DNA of 64,000 nt from Bog-756 sp963699085 (GCA_963699085.1 CAVOTH010000002.1:124001-188000); one strand, 5' to 3'; shown: positions 9,047-18,644, numbered from the stretch's first letter. Made by a program: numbers and translations. The notes: generated from the sequence alone by a model not told the origin.

Positions 9047-10873
9047 GTGTCTGATTCCCCCCCGACGGACTCCGGTTTCGACCCCGAGGCCGTACGCGCC
9101 AAGTACCTGGCCGAGCGCGACAAGCGGCTCGTCCCCCATCGTTCTGACATCCGCGACCTGACGTCCGACGAGCACTTCGCCCGCTACCGGGACGACCCGT
9201 TCACCCCGTTCCTGGATCGGGAACCGGTCACCGACGATGTGGATGCCGTCGTCATCGGCGGGGGGATCGCCGGGCTCCTGGCCGGTGCCCGACTCCGTGA
9301 GGCCGGCGTGGAGCGGATCCGGATCGTCGACCTGGCTGGGGGCGTCGGGGGCACCTGGTACTGGAACCGCTATCCGGGGGTGATGTGCGACGTCGAGTCG
9401 TACATGTACCTGCCGATGCTCGAAGAGCTCGGGTACATCCCCAGGCACCGGTACGCCTTCGGCGAGGAGATCCTCGGCCACCTCGAGGCCATCGCCGACC
9501 GGTTCGACCTGGTGGACGACTCCCTGTTCCACACCGGAGTGACCCGGGCCGAGTGGCAGGAGGATGCAGGCCGGTGGCAGATCCGCACCGACCGGGGTGA
9601 CCAGTTCACCTGCCGTTGGTACGTCCTGGCCGTCGGGATCCTCAACCTGATGAAGCTGCCCACCATCCCGGGCATGGAGGACTTCGGTGGTACGTCGTTC
9701 CACACGGCCCGCTGGGACTACGGCTATACCGGCGGAGGCCCGGGCCAGCCGCTCACCAAATTGTCGGACAAGACCGTCGCCTTCATCGGTACCGGTGCGA
9801 CCGGCATCCAGTGCGTGCCCCCGTTGGCCGAGGCGTCGGAGCAGCTGCTCTTGTTCCAGCGCACGCCGTCGGCCATCGGTGTCCGTGGCAACCGACCGAC
9901 CGATCCCGACTTCGGCAAGGACTTCGAGCCGGGATGGCAGCGGGCCCGCATGGACAACTTCCAGGGGATCATCATGGGTCGTCCGGTCGATGTCGACCTG
10001 GTGGACGACGGGTGGACCGGCGACTACGCCAGCTCCAAGAACACGCCACGCGCCGAGGGCATGACGATGGAGGAGTACCTGCGCGCCGCCGAGGAGAACG
10101 ACTTCAGGATCATGGAGGAGCACCGGAAGCGGGTCGAGGAGCTGGTGGCCGATCCGGCCACCGCCGAGGCCGTCAAGCCCTACTACCGGTACATGTGCAA
10201 GCGCCCCTGCTTCCATGACGAGTACCTGCCCGCCCTCAACAGCCCCAACGTCACCTTCGTCGACTGCCCCGGCGGAATCGAGCGGATCACCGAGCGGGGC
10301 CCGGTGGTCGATGGGCACCAGTACGAGGTCGACTGCATCATCTACGGCACCGGGTTCGAGGCCGAGGTCACCCCGCTGTTCCGACGGGTCGGCCATGACA
10401 TCGTCGGTCGCAATGGCGTCTCCCTGGCCGAGAAGTGGGCCGGCGGCGCCTCCAGCCTGTTCGGGATGATGAGTCGGGGCTTCCCCAACATGTTCGTCAT
10501 GCCGGCCCCGGGCCAGCAGGCGGTGGTGACCGTCAACTACACCCAGCTGGCCACACTGGGCGCCCAATTCATCGGCGGCGCCGTCGGGCAGCTCGAGCAG
10601 AAGGGTGTCGCGGTGTTCGACGTGAGCGCCGATGCCGAGGAGGCCTGGAACAAGGAGATCGTCGACTCCTTCGTCGACGCCAGCAGCATCCTCTCGGCCT
10701 GCACGCCGTCGCGCATCAACAACGAGGGCCATCCCGAGGAGATGAATCCTCGCAACGGTAGCTACGGCCGGGGATTCGGCGACTGGTTCGCCTACCGCGA
10801 CCTGCTCGAAGGGTGGCTGGAGGCCGGCAGCCTGGAGGGCCTGGATCTCGAGGTCCGGTCGACCGAACCGTGA
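9047..10873 (+). CDS. Baeyer-Villiger-type flavin monooxygenase
   Basis: A 608-residue FAD/NADPH monooxygenase from a GTG start. It has a first Rossmann motif VVIGGGIAGLLAG (69-80), GGVGGTWYWNRYPG (FAD-binding ATG-type region), the Baeyer-Villiger fingerprint FGGTSFHTARWD (213-224), and a second Rossmann motif AFIGTGATG (about 245-253). Such enzymes insert one oxygen into ketones to give esters or lactones. The N-terminal extension of about 60 residues before the first motif occurs in the long cyclohexanone/cyclopentadecanone-type members. It is the first gene of a three-gene operon; the next gene overlaps its stop by 4 nt (GTGA). Confidence 0.9.
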   Translation: MSDSPPTDSGFDPEAVRAKYLAERDKRLVPHRSDIRDLTSDEHFARYRDDPFTPFLDREPVTDDVDAVVIGGGIAGLLAGARLREAGVERIRIVDLAGGVGGTWYWNRYPGVMCDVESYMYLPMLEELGYIPRHRYAFGEEILGHLEAIADRFDLVDDSLFHTGVTRAEWQEDAGRWQIRTDRGDQFTCRWYVLAVGILNLMKLPTIPGMEDFGGTSFHTARWDYGYTGGGPGQPLTKLSDKTVAFIGTGATGIQCVPPLAEASEQLLLFQRTPSAIGVRGNRPTDPDFGKDFEPGWQRARMDNFQGIIMGRPVDVDLVDDGWTGDYASSKNTPRAEGMTMEEYLRAAEENDFRIMEEHRKRVEELVADPATAEAVKPYYRYMCKRPCFHDEYLPALNSPNVTFVDCPGGIERITERGPVVDGHQYEVDCIIYGTGFEAEVTPLFRRVGHDIVGRNGVSLAEKWAGGASSLFGMMSRGFPNMFVMPAPGQQAVVTVNYTQLATLGAQFIGGAVGQLEQKGVAVFDVSADAEEAWNKEIVDSFVDASSILSACTPSRINNEGHPEEMNPRNGSYGRGFGDWFAYRDLLEGWLEAGSLEGLDLEVRSTEP

Positions 10874-12525
10874 GCGATCGCCAACAGGTCGCCGTGGTCA
10901 CCGGCGGCGGGGGCGGAATCGGGGCGGGCATCGCGCAAGCGCTCGGCCGCGGCGGTTGGCACGTGGTCACCGTCGACCCGCTGGTGACGCTGGATGGATC
11001 GGCACCGATTGCGGATCCCGAGGAGTCCACGGCCGATCGCATCAATGCGGCCGGTGGATCGGCCCAGGCCTCAGCGGTGTCGGTCACCGATCGTGACGGG
11101 GTCCGCAACCTGTTCCAGGAGCTGGTCGACGAGCGCGGCGGCCTCGACGCCGTCGTCAACGTGGCCGGCATCACCCGGCAGACCTACTTCGGCCGAGGAA
11201 GCGAGGAGGACTGGCTGGCCGTCCTGGCCGTGCACCTCGATGGGTACTTGAACGTCCTCGACGCCGCCCTGCCGCTCATGGCCGCCGCCGGCTACGGGCG
11301 GGTCCTCGGGGTCACCTCGGGATCGGGGTGGCGGGAGGCCGATGCCGGTGCCTACAGCTGTGCCAAGCGAGCGATTGCCGCACTCACCTGGCAGCTGGGC
11401 CGCCAGGTGCCGCCGGGTGTCACCGTCAATGCCATGTCGCCCATTGCCGCCACCCGGATGATGGCCTCGGCGCTCGAGCGCGCCCGCAAGGCGGGCCGGT
11501 CGGGTGGTGGCGGCATCTCCTTCCTGTCGGTGGCACAACCCGAGGATCTGGGCCCGTTCGGTGCCTACCTGGTCGGTGAGGAGTTCGGGTGGTGCTCGGG
11601 CCGGGTGCTGTTCGCCGGTGGCCCCGAGGTGGCGGTGATCGATGAGCCCCGCCTCATCGAGGTGGTGCGTACCGACCCGGTCGTCTCCCTCGACAAGGTG
11701 CTCGAGGACGTGATTCCCGCTGCCTTCGCCAAAGCCGAGTCCAATCAGGCCAGTGCCGGTGGTGGCAACCCCCGGTTCGGGCCGATCTTCGACGAATCGA
11801 CGGAGCCAAGTTCCGAGGCCGACCCGGCCAAGGTGCGTTCGTGTGTCGTGGTCTCCGACCGCCCGCTCCTGGCCGCGTCGCTGATCACCGCCCTCGAGGC
11901 CCGGTCCTTCCGGTGTCATCAGATCGAGCCGGTCCGCGGCTTCAGCGAGGCTGCCAAGAGCCTGCAGGCGGTGGCGGAGTCCGGCGGTCCGATCGACGCC
12001 GTCGTCGTCGTCCCGTCCGGACGTCCACCGGCAGCATCGACAGCCGACGGGTGGGAGCCGGTGCTGGCCGATCACCGGGACATCGTCGAACGCATCCACA
12101 CCGACGCCGGATGGGCCCGGGCGGTCGCCGACTACGCCGCTGACGCCGACCGTTCGGTCCAACTGGTGACCCTGACCGACGCGGTGACGACGGGAGGACG
12201 CAGCCGAGCCCAATCCGCCGTCCAGCACGCACGGGTCGCCGCCAGCGCCACCGAGGGGCGGGTCACCGCGTTCGCCGCCGGGCTCGAGGCTCCCGAAGAT
12301 GCGGCCGGTCGGACCGCGGGCGGGCTCGTCGCCCATCTGCTCGACCACCCCGAGGCGGCGGCGCTGGCCGGAGCGGAGCTGGTGGTCGGAGACGGCTGGC
12401 TCGGGTTGCGCAGCCATCCCCGACCGATCGGCAGCGTCACCTTCGGTGGGCCGGACCTCCCGGAATGGCTCGACGGGACGCTTCGCCAGATCGTGGGCGC
12501 CAGCGGACCGCCAACGGGCAGGTAG
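10870..12525 (+). CDS. Two-domain short-chain dehydrogenase/reductase
   Basis: A 551-residue protein, about twice the usual SDR length. Residues 1-280 are a classical SDR: TGGGGGIG (11-18), the NVAGI motif near 97, and the YxxxK pair Y162/K166 in AYSCAKRA. Residues from about 321 form a second SDR-like unit (VRSCVVVSDRPLLAASLITA) whose glycine-rich motif is lost, so it is probably non-catalytic. The GTG start at 10870 overlaps the upstream stop (GTGA); a longer reading from 10813 would lie inside the monooxygenase gene. Probable role: oxidising an alcohol to the ketone used by the monooxygenase. Confidence 0.85.
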   Translation: MSDRQQVAVVTGGGGGIGAGIAQALGRGGWHVVTVDPLVTLDGSAPIADPEESTADRINAAGGSAQASAVSVTDRDGVRNLFQELVDERGGLDAVVNVAGITRQTYFGRGSEEDWLAVLAVHLDGYLNVLDAALPLMAAAGYGRVLGVTSGSGWREADAGAYSCAKRAIAALTWQLGRQVPPGVTVNAMSPIAATRMMASALERARKAGRSGGGGISFLSVAQPEDLGPFGAYLVGEEFGWCSGRVLFAGGPEVAVIDEPRLIEVVRTDPVVSLDKVLEDVIPAAFAKAESNQASAGGGNPRFGPIFDESTEPSSEADPAKVRSCVVVSDRPLLAASLITALEARSFRCHQIEPVRGFSEAAKSLQAVAESGGPIDAVVVVPSGRPPAASTADGWEPVLADHRDIVERIHTDAGWARAVADYAADADRSVQLVTLTDAVTTGGRSRAQSAVQHARVAASATEGRVTAFAAGLEAPEDAAGRTAGGLVAHLLDHPEAAALAGAELVVGDGWLGLRSHPRPIGSVTFGGPDLPEWLDGTLRQIVGASGPPTGR

Positions 12526-12530
12526 GCGCC

Positions 12531-13397
12531 ATGACCGATCGCCCCGCACGCGTCGTCGATGCCCACGTGCATATCTGGGACCCGGAACGGACCGACTGGT
12601 ATCCGTACCTGTCGCAGCCACAGGCCCCGGAGACGGTCGGCACATCGGGGATGTACCGCCGGTTCGATGTGGACACGTACCGGTCCGAGTCGGCCGGGTG
12701 GAACGTCGAGAAGTTCGTCAACGTGGCCGCCGCCACCGGACGTAACTCGGTGGAGGAGACCATCGAACTCGACAGCCGGGCCGAGTCCAGGGGAGGTCCC
12801 GATGCCATCGTCGGCGGCATCCCACCGACGGACACCGTGGGTGATGCCATCCAACTCATCGACCGGCAGATGACCGCGTCGCGCTTCCGGGGTGTCCGGC
12901 CGATGGGTCGGTACGAGGGCCCCCTACCCGATCCCGGGGTGCTCCGGGCACTGGAGGAGCGCGAGCTGGTGTTCGACCTCATGACCCATCCCGACCAACT
13001 TCGGATGGCGGCCGAAGGGCTCGAAGGGCTCAGCGGACTGACCGTCGTGGTGGAGCACACCGGATGGCCCCACTCGAATTCCGACGAGGAGCGCAAGCTG
13101 TGGCGGGACGGCATGAAGGCGCTGGCCGGTCTGGGCGACAACGTCGTGTGCAAGCTGTCGGGTCTGGCTATGCCGCTGGAAACCATCAGTGTCGATGCCT
13201 TCGCACCGTGGCTGGAGTACGCCATCGAGTTGTTCGGCGTCGACCGCTGCATGTTCGCCAGCAACTTCCCGGTGGATTCGATGTACGGCACGTTCGACGA
13301 GCTCTACACCGTGTTCAGCGAGGTCACGGCAGGACTGGATGCCGAGTCCCGCGAAAGGCTGTTCGCGGGAAACGCAGAGCGGGTCTATAGCTGCTGA
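12531..13397 (+). CDS. Amidohydrolase family 2 (metal-dependent, lactonase-like)
   Basis: A 288-residue TIM-barrel hydrolase beginning with the metal motif VDAHVHIWDP (H12, H14). It also has GVRPMGRYEG, TVVVEHTGWPH, and the C-terminal MFASNFPVDSMYG strand with the conserved Asp. The size and these motifs resemble 2-pyrone-4,6-dicarboxylate lactonase and related sugar-lactone hydrolases. The ATG at 12531 lies 5 bp after the SDR stop. As the third gene of an operon with a ketone monooxygenase, lactone hydrolysis is the simplest inferred job. Confidence 0.85.
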   Translation: MTDRPARVVDAHVHIWDPERTDWYPYLSQPQAPETVGTSGMYRRFDVDTYRSESAGWNVEKFVNVAAATGRNSVEETIELDSRAESRGGPDAIVGGIPPTDTVGDAIQLIDRQMTASRFRGVRPMGRYEGPLPDPGVLRALEERELVFDLMTHPDQLRMAAEGLEGLSGLTVVVEHTGWPHSNSDEERKLWRDGMKALAGLGDNVVCKLSGLAMPLETISVDAFAPWLEYAIELFGVDRCMFASNFPVDSMYGTFDELYTVFSEVTAGLDAESRERLFAGNAERVYSC

Positions 13398-13415
13398 ACG
13401 GGCCGTTCATCAGCT
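13389..13415 (+). terminator. Hairpin overlapping the amidohydrolase stop
   Basis: Arms AGCTGCTGAACGG (13389-13401) and CCGTTCATCAGCT (13403-13415) pair along 13 positions with a single mismatch, and the stop codon TGA lies inside the left arm. No T-tract follows. It is a likely transcription end or mRNA 3' stabiliser for the three-gene operon. Confidence 0.55.
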
Positions 13416-13632
13416 CGTCGGAACTGCTCCCACGATGTCATCACGTTGTAAGGGCAGGGAGATCGACGAGGGCACCAGATGGGAGTTCGCCGCCGGTCGC
13501 AGGCGGTAGCAGGACGGCCTTTTTGCGAACCAGTGGAATCATGCGCAAGATCGGCCTAGCCTTGTCCGCCATCGGCGGCCGCACCGGTCAGTGCGTTGCG
13601 GTCTTCCACGACATGAGCGAGGGGCTCTCAAC

Positions 13633-14784
13633 ATGCGTGACAACGCTAATACGACCGTATCCGGACGTTTCCACTCGGGGGTGCTGCGAAGGCACGTTCG
13701 GCCGGTAGTGAGCACAGGGGCCGCTCTCGTCCTGGTCGGTGGTGCAATGCTGATGACAGGCGGCGGCTTCCCCGGGGTGGCTGAAGCCGGACCGTCGACT
13801 TCGCCGGCGTGCAGCCTCGGACTCGATGCCCCCGACGCCGCGGCGGCCGTCGGCCACAGTTTCTTCGTGGCCAACAGCCTTGGGAACTCGGTAACCGAGG
13901 TGAATGGAACGACGGGCGCGTGCCAGAAGGTCTTCAGCGGCAGCACCTACGGATTCGACGATCCCACGGCCATGGTCGCGGCGGGGTCGAAGGTCTTCGT
14001 GGCCAATAGCGACGGCACCAGCAGCACGCTCACCGAATTCAATCCCACCTCGACCACCGCAACTGTGTTGAGTGGTCCCGGCTACGCCCTCGACGACCCG
14101 ATCTCCATGGCGGTCTCCGGCTCCGACCTGTTCGTACTGAATGCGGACGATCTGGTGTCCGAGGTCAGTACGTCGACTGGAGATACCGTCAAGAACTTCA
14201 GTGGATCGAAGTTCGCCTTCAACGATCCGACGTCGATTGCAGCGTCGAACGGCAATGTCTTCGTTGTCGACGCCGGTAGCAACTCGATCACCGCGTTTGC
14301 ACCGGCCACCGGCGTGGTGTCGATCATCTCCGGCCCGACATTCCAGTTCCACTTCACCGTCACAGCCGGCGTGCCCGTCGTTCCCGAGGCCACTACCCGT
14401 TCCGGCGTCCTATGGGTGACGAGCCCTTCGTGGTCAACGGTGACCGAGGTCAACGCCAAGACCCTGGGTCTCCTCCAGGTGGTCACCAACGGCAACCTGG
14501 CCAATCCCGGTCCCGTCGTGGCCAGCTCCAAGTATGTGTTCACGTCCAGTCCTCCGGGATCCTCCCCCATGGTCAGTCAGATCACCAGGAAGACCTCAGT
14601 CGTCAACTGGATGATGTGCAACGGCAACGCCAACTACTACTACAACGACCCCCAGGCACTCGTCGTTGTCGGCGGTTCCCTGTGGGTCGTCAACGAGGGC
14701 GGAGTCTCCGGTGAGAACGGAAACGTGGCCTCGTTGACCCAGATGAACGTCGCCAGCGGGGCCCTGGTCCAGGTGGAGTCATAG
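13633..14784 (+). CDS. Secreted beta-propeller-like repeat protein
   Basis: A 383-residue protein with a long signal region (VVSTGAALVLVGGAMLMTGG) and an AEAG cleavage zone. The mature part repeats a unit of about 45 residues such as SFFVANSLGNSVTEVNGTTG and KVFVANSDGTSSTLTEFNPT. This resembles YVTN/NHL-type propeller blades in extracellular proteins. No catalytic motif is visible. The ATG at 13633 follows GAGGGG; the in-frame upstream reading to 13591 has none. A role in surface binding or adhesion is possible but unproved. Confidence 0.75.
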   Translation: MRDNANTTVSGRFHSGVLRRHVRPVVSTGAALVLVGGAMLMTGGGFPGVAEAGPSTSPACSLGLDAPDAAAAVGHSFFVANSLGNSVTEVNGTTGACQKVFSGSTYGFDDPTAMVAAGSKVFVANSDGTSSTLTEFNPTSTTATVLSGPGYALDDPISMAVSGSDLFVLNADDLVSEVSTSTGDTVKNFSGSKFAFNDPTSIAASNGNVFVVDAGSNSITAFAPATGVVSIISGPTFQFHFTVTAGVPVVPEATTRSGVLWVTSPSWSTVTEVNAKTLGLLQVVTNGNLANPGPVVASSKYVFTSSPPGSSPMVSQITRKTSVVNWMMCNGNANYYYNDPQALVVVGGSLWVVNEGGVSGENGNVASLTQMNVASGALVQVES

Positions 14785-14868
14785 CCTCAACTGGTGCCAA
14801 CAGTTCACATCCCGTGAGGTGAGGCACTTGCGGTTGCCAGCGCCGCGGGCGAGGGCTAGTACGAGGGA

Positions 14869-16548
14869 ATGAGAGCCCATCTGCACGGTCGACTCGGACC
14901 GGCCATCCGGCAGGCGGCCGCGGTGTCCGCCCGGGCCCGGGCCACGGAGGCGCCGGTCGATGAGGTCGCCGATCAGATGGCGGCAGAAGACCGCGATCGC
15001 AAGGCACGTTTCGGGCGGCGGACGCTGCTCAAGGGGATGGCGTCGGTCGGTGCCGTCGCTGCCACCGCTCCCCTGGGCGGCAAGGTCGACGGGCTCAACC
15101 GTGGCGGCGGCAGAACAGAGCCGCGCATCGTGATCGTCGGGGGTGGGCTGGCAGGCATCCGCTGTGCGCACTATCTGTGGACCACGAAACGGGTGGCGAG
15201 CACCATCTACGAGTGGGACGACCGGCTGGGTGGCCGGGTGGACACTCTCCGGAACGTCTTCGCCAACGGGGAGATCGTGGAGCGGTGCGGTGAGTTCATC
15301 TCGTCCGAGCACCACTCCATGCGTCAGCTGGCCAAACGGTATGGACTCACCCTCGGCAACACCGACGCCTATCCCCGCGGAACAGTGGATACGTTCTGGC
15401 TGAACGGGCGTCGCTATACCGAAGCGATGCTCAACGCCGACTGGCACCAGTTCGGTTGGTCCCTGTTCGACCAGACGGTGAAATCGGCACCGTGGCCGAC
15501 CACCTACAAGACCAGGAAGCCTTCGTCGATCGCTCTGGACAACATGTCGGCTACCGAGTGGATCGACGGCAACGTGCCGGGGGGCCTGGCGTCCGACTTC
15601 GGACAGCTCTGCTATCTGGACGTCGAGTGCGAGTACGGGGGTCCGCCCGAAGAGCAGTCGGCGCTGAACGTCATATACCTGCTGGCCTACGACGACAGCA
15701 TCCCCGGCTCCAACATCCAGCCCAGGAAGACCCCGGCGCTGGGCGGCACCGATGAGAAGTGGCATGTGGAGGGTGGGAACGACCAGATCGTCTCGGGCAT
15801 GCTGGCCGACCTTCCCGGTGGCTCCACCCGGATCAATCAGCAGCTGGTGGCCCTCCGGGACAACGGCAACCGGACCTACACCTGCACCTTCGACGTCGAC
15901 GGAGTCGCCTGTGACGTCGTAGCCGACCTGGTGGTGGTGACCATCCCCTTCAACAAGTTGAAGGAAGTCGATCTCCGGCACGCCGGCCTGTCCCCACTGA
16001 AGATGACCGCCATCGACAACCTGGTGTTGGGGAACAGCGCCAAGATCGCCCTGCAGGTGGCCGGCAACCCGTGGAACGCCGACGGCTACGACGGGAACAT
16101 GTTCGCCCAGAACCTCACCGTGAGCGGCTGGGATACCTCAGTCGACCAGCCGGCCCCGAATTCGATCTTCTTCGACTATCTGGGTGGCAGGCCGGGAGCG
16201 GCGCTGGCCGCCCGGTACGGCCTGGTCGGATCGGTCGGCACGGCTCCTGTGGAACTGATCGCCGACTACCTCGCGGCCCTCGAGCCACTGTTCCCCGGTT
16301 TCACCAAGGCCTGGAACGCCGGGCCCCGGCTGAGCCTGTACTCGGACCCGAACATCAACCCCCACCTCGACGGGGCCTACTCCCAGTACCGGGTCGGTCA
16401 GTACACCACCTTCAGCGGAATCGAAGGTGTGGCGGAGGGGAACATCCACTTCGCCGGCGAGCACACCTCCCAGGACTTCCAGGGTTTCATGGAGGGCGGG
16501 GTGACGACGGGGGAGCGGGCTGCGAAGGAGATCCTCAGCGTCATGTAG
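14869..16548 (+). CDS. Tat-exported FAD-dependent amine oxidase
   Basis: A 559-residue flavin amine oxidase. The N-terminal extension of about 48 residues precedes a Tat signal, FGRRTLLKGMASVGAVAAT, so export to the cell surface is expected. The FAD motif RIVIVGGGLAGIRCAHYL and DRLGGRVDTLRN follow, and the C-terminal GNIHFAGEHTSQDFQGFMEG is the conserved flavin-contact strand. The family oxidises primary or secondary amines or L-amino acids; the substrate is unknown. The ATG at 14869 follows GAGGGA. It fits with the tatABC genes at 1.0-2.5 kb. Confidence 0.87.
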   Translation: MRAHLHGRLGPAIRQAAAVSARARATEAPVDEVADQMAAEDRDRKARFGRRTLLKGMASVGAVAATAPLGGKVDGLNRGGGRTEPRIVIVGGGLAGIRCAHYLWTTKRVASTIYEWDDRLGGRVDTLRNVFANGEIVERCGEFISSEHHSMRQLAKRYGLTLGNTDAYPRGTVDTFWLNGRRYTEAMLNADWHQFGWSLFDQTVKSAPWPTTYKTRKPSSIALDNMSATEWIDGNVPGGLASDFGQLCYLDVECEYGGPPEEQSALNVIYLLAYDDSIPGSNIQPRKTPALGGTDEKWHVEGGNDQIVSGMLADLPGGSTRINQQLVALRDNGNRTYTCTFDVDGVACDVVADLVVVTIPFNKLKEVDLRHAGLSPLKMTAIDNLVLGNSAKIALQVAGNPWNADGYDGNMFAQNLTVSGWDTSVDQPAPNSIFFDYLGGRPGAALAARYGLVGSVGTAPVELIADYLAALEPLFPGFTKAWNAGPRLSLYSDPNINPHLDGAYSQYRVGQYTTFSGIEGVAEGNIHFAGEHTSQDFQGFMEGGVTTGERAAKEILSVM

Positions 16549-16693
16549 CAGTGGAGAATGCTCCTTCTGGTTGGTGAGGACGTTCGGGAGGCACGGTCCA
16601 CCGATGGCCGGGGCGATTCATGGATAATCGGGCCAGGCGCTCGTCGCGGAGGAGTAGCCGTCCCAGTGATCACAGCAAGGCGGAGAATGAGCC

Positions 16694-17209
16694 ATGGCGG
16701 CTGACGACCTTCCCTCGCGCCAATGGGTATTCGAACAGTTGGTGCGCACCGAGCAGCATTGGACGTCCCAGCGCCAGAACCAGCAGGCCAGAGTGGCTAC
16801 CACCCTCACCGTGACTGGCGTGATGCTCACACTTCTCGCCCCTCTAGGTCTCGGCCGAGATAAGACGACATTGACCAGCTGGGCCCACGAAGTCCTGGTG
16901 TTTTCGCTAATTGCGTTGGGACTGGCGTTATTGGCCGGAGTTGCCGCCCTCTGGCCCGTGACCCCTCCAACGGTCGAGCAGTTCAATTGTTCGGAATGCT
17001 TCAAGACGATCCACACCAATGGGCAGAAGGCGAACGACGAGAGCCAGTTCGAGCCGGTCGTCGACTGGCCGGGCCTCATCGGATCGTTCCCAGACTCCAG
17101 CGATACCCGGGACGTGATCCAAAGGCGGCGCTGGCTCATCTGGTGTCAGCTGACTCTGCTGGCCGCGGCCGGCCTGCTCTTGTTGGTGGCCTTCGGCAGT
17201 GCGGCCTAG
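16694..17209 (+). CDS. Membrane protein with three transmembrane helices
   Basis: A 171-residue protein. An N-terminal amphipathic helix (VFEQLVRTEQHWTSQRQNQQ) is followed by two transmembrane segments, a hydrophilic stretch of about 70 residues, and a final transmembrane helix (WCQLTLLAAAGLLLLVAFGS). The arrangement of helix, membrane pair and cytoplasmic linker recalls small pore-type effector domains such as SLATT or Pycsar TM proteins, but no nucleotide cyclase or sensor gene is adjacent, so I do not assign it. GGAG lies 8 nt before the ATG. Confidence 0.6.
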   Translation: MAADDLPSRQWVFEQLVRTEQHWTSQRQNQQARVATTLTVTGVMLTLLAPLGLGRDKTTLTSWAHEVLVFSLIALGLALLAGVAALWPVTPPTVEQFNCSECFKTIHTNGQKANDESQFEPVVDWPGLIGSFPDSSDTRDVIQRRRWLIWCQLTLLAAAGLLLLVAFGSAA

Positions 17210-17249
17210 GAATTCCCTGCCGGTGTCTTGGTGCAATTAGACCATTGTC

Positions 17250-17264
17250 CTCAGTCGAGCTGAG
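17250..17264. repeat. Short CTCAG/CTGAG palindrome, minor member of the dispersed family
   Basis: Arms CTCAG and CTGAG surround a 5-nt loop tcgag, preceded by GTC. It sits in the gap between the convergent membrane-protein and yceH-like genes. It is shorter than the clear members near 33, 39, 44 and 47 kb. Confidence 0.4.
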
Positions 17265-17309
17265 ATTCGAGACCGAGACTTTCCCGACGGCTAGCGGGTC
17301 GCCCCTGCT

Positions 17310-18032
17310 TCAGCCCCCGAGCCCTTGCCGCAGGTCATCGAGTTCCTGACGGAGGACGGCTACCTCATTGCGCAACGACACCAGTTCGGAACGCACTTCC
17401 TCGAGCCCGATCGGAAGATCTGAATCCGATGTCGGTGCAGAGTCGACTGATGAGCCAGGCTCAGCCCAGCCGTCCTGGAAATCGCTGACCGCGCCGACCT
17501 CACCGTGGTCGGCCTCCGCGGAGCCGATGTCGGTATTCCACGGTGCGGCGATGATCTGCTGCCAGCGGTCCTCTTTCTGACCCGGTCGCCGGGGCAGCAA
17601 GCGGGCCAACCCCTCGGAGTGTTCGGTCAGTACCGTCAGCTGCTCCTGGACATCTGCGACCGTGGGGAAGTCGACCATTCGTTCGGACCGTGCTCGCAGC
17701 TCACCGACGGTCTGAGGACCGCGCAGGAGCAGGACGGCCAGCAAGCCGTAGCGAGGAGCGTCGAGACCGTACTCCTCGTCGAGCACATGCCGATAGCGCT
17801 TCACTGACCGACCGTGGGAAGGCAGGACCACGCGTACCAGGCGGAGGGCTCGGAGTTCGTCCACCGCTGCCAGCACCGCGTCATCGACCAATGTGACTAC
17901 CGGGTCACGGTTCGTGGTCTGGTTGGTCGCCGTGGTCAGGGCGTTCAAGGTCAAGGGGTACTGCTGGGGCGTGGTGAGTTGCTTTTCGACCAGGCACCCG
18001 AGCACACGGCCCGCTTCGGGGGATAGGGGCAC
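17310..18032 (-). CDS. YceH/DUF480 family protein
   Basis: A 240-residue protein starting MPLSPEAGRVLGCLVEKQLT and continuing TPQQYPLTLNALTTATNQTT, the standard N-terminus of YceH (DUF480). The family folds as two winged-helix domains and its function is unknown. LLLRGPQTVGELRARSERM marks the second domain. The C-terminal tail carries a short coiled coil (ELVSLRNEVAVLRQELDDLR). Length is normal for actinobacterial members. Confidence 0.88.
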   Translation of the reverse strand: MPLSPEAGRVLGCLVEKQLTTPQQYPLTLNALTTATNQTTNRDPVVTLVDDAVLAAVDELRALRLVRVVLPSHGRSVKRYRHVLDEEYGLDAPRYGLLAVLLLRGPQTVGELRARSERMVDFPTVADVQEQLTVLTEHSEGLARLLPRRPGQKEDRWQQIIAAPWNTDIGSAEADHGEVGAVSDFQDGWAEPGSSVDSAPTSDSDLPIGLEEVRSELVSLRNEVAVLRQELDDLRQGLGG

Positions 18033-18209
18033 ACTGGGACAGTAACGGAGTGCGGCAGCCTTCGTCCGCGTACTCGCCGAACGTCTCTTCTGATCCCATA
18101 GCGCCCGGCCGCATTCCGTCCGTGGAGATGGTCCGTTGCGGCAGGGCCCTGCGCTCCTGCGATCAGCTGATGGGAACCCTAAGAGAACGTGTGACGCCCA
18201 TGGGTTTCC

Positions 18210-18479
18210 TCAGCGCAGAAGGGTCCCGACGATGGTGAAGGCGAGAACGACCCCTCCCAGGATGCGCCGCCAGGGGTTTACTCCGCGAATCACTTCGTCA
18301 CCTGCCCAGATGATCAGTGCGACGGCGGCTACCGCGGCGACGATCGTGCCGACAGTGCCGGTCGGGTGGAAGATCCACCGGAGAACGACGGCTGCCATGA
18401 ACACGATGAGCGGCGCATTCGGCCGTTGGGCGACGGTTAGCTTGCCCGTCTCTCGGCTGCGGAACAACCAGCTGATCAT
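18210..18479 (-). CDS. Small conserved membrane protein
   Basis: An 89-residue protein beginning MISWLFRSRETGKLTVAQRP, with two or three hydrophobic helices and the end VNPWRRILGGVVLAFTIVG. Close relatives are common in actinobacterial genomes as uncharacterised membrane proteins (from memory). There is no signal peptide beyond the first membrane helix. It is separated by about 180 bp from the YceH gene on the same strand. Confidence 0.75.
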   Translation of the reverse strand: MISWLFRSRETGKLTVAQRPNAPLIVFMAAVVLRWIFHPTGTVGTIVAAVAAVALIIWAGDEVIRGVNPWRRILGGVVLAFTIVGTLLR

Positions 18480-18644
18480 CAGTACCGACCCATGACGGCA
18501 GGCTACGGGCGAAGTGGGGCATTCGGATCGTCCTTGCGCGGCCAGCTGTCACCCAGGTGACAGACAGAGGTGGCGGAGCGCCTCAGGATCAGTGAAAGGG
18601 TCGGTGAGCGATCCAATGAAGGGTCGACAGAAAGGGGACGCACC

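Noticed and set aside
8831..10732. Minus-strand frame of 633 codons opposite the monooxygenase
   Set aside because: It is fully antisense to a gene with clear FAD and Baeyer-Villiger motifs. The frame is open only because of codon bias.
16694..17209. Pycsar or SLATT-type defence effector
   Set aside because: The topology is suggestive, but no cyclase, nucleotide-sensor or other defence gene is adjacent, and no diagnostic motif is seen.
18200..18222. TCCTCAGCG near 18.2 kb as another dispersed palindrome
   Set aside because: Only one arm is present, and it overlaps the stop codon of the small membrane protein gene.
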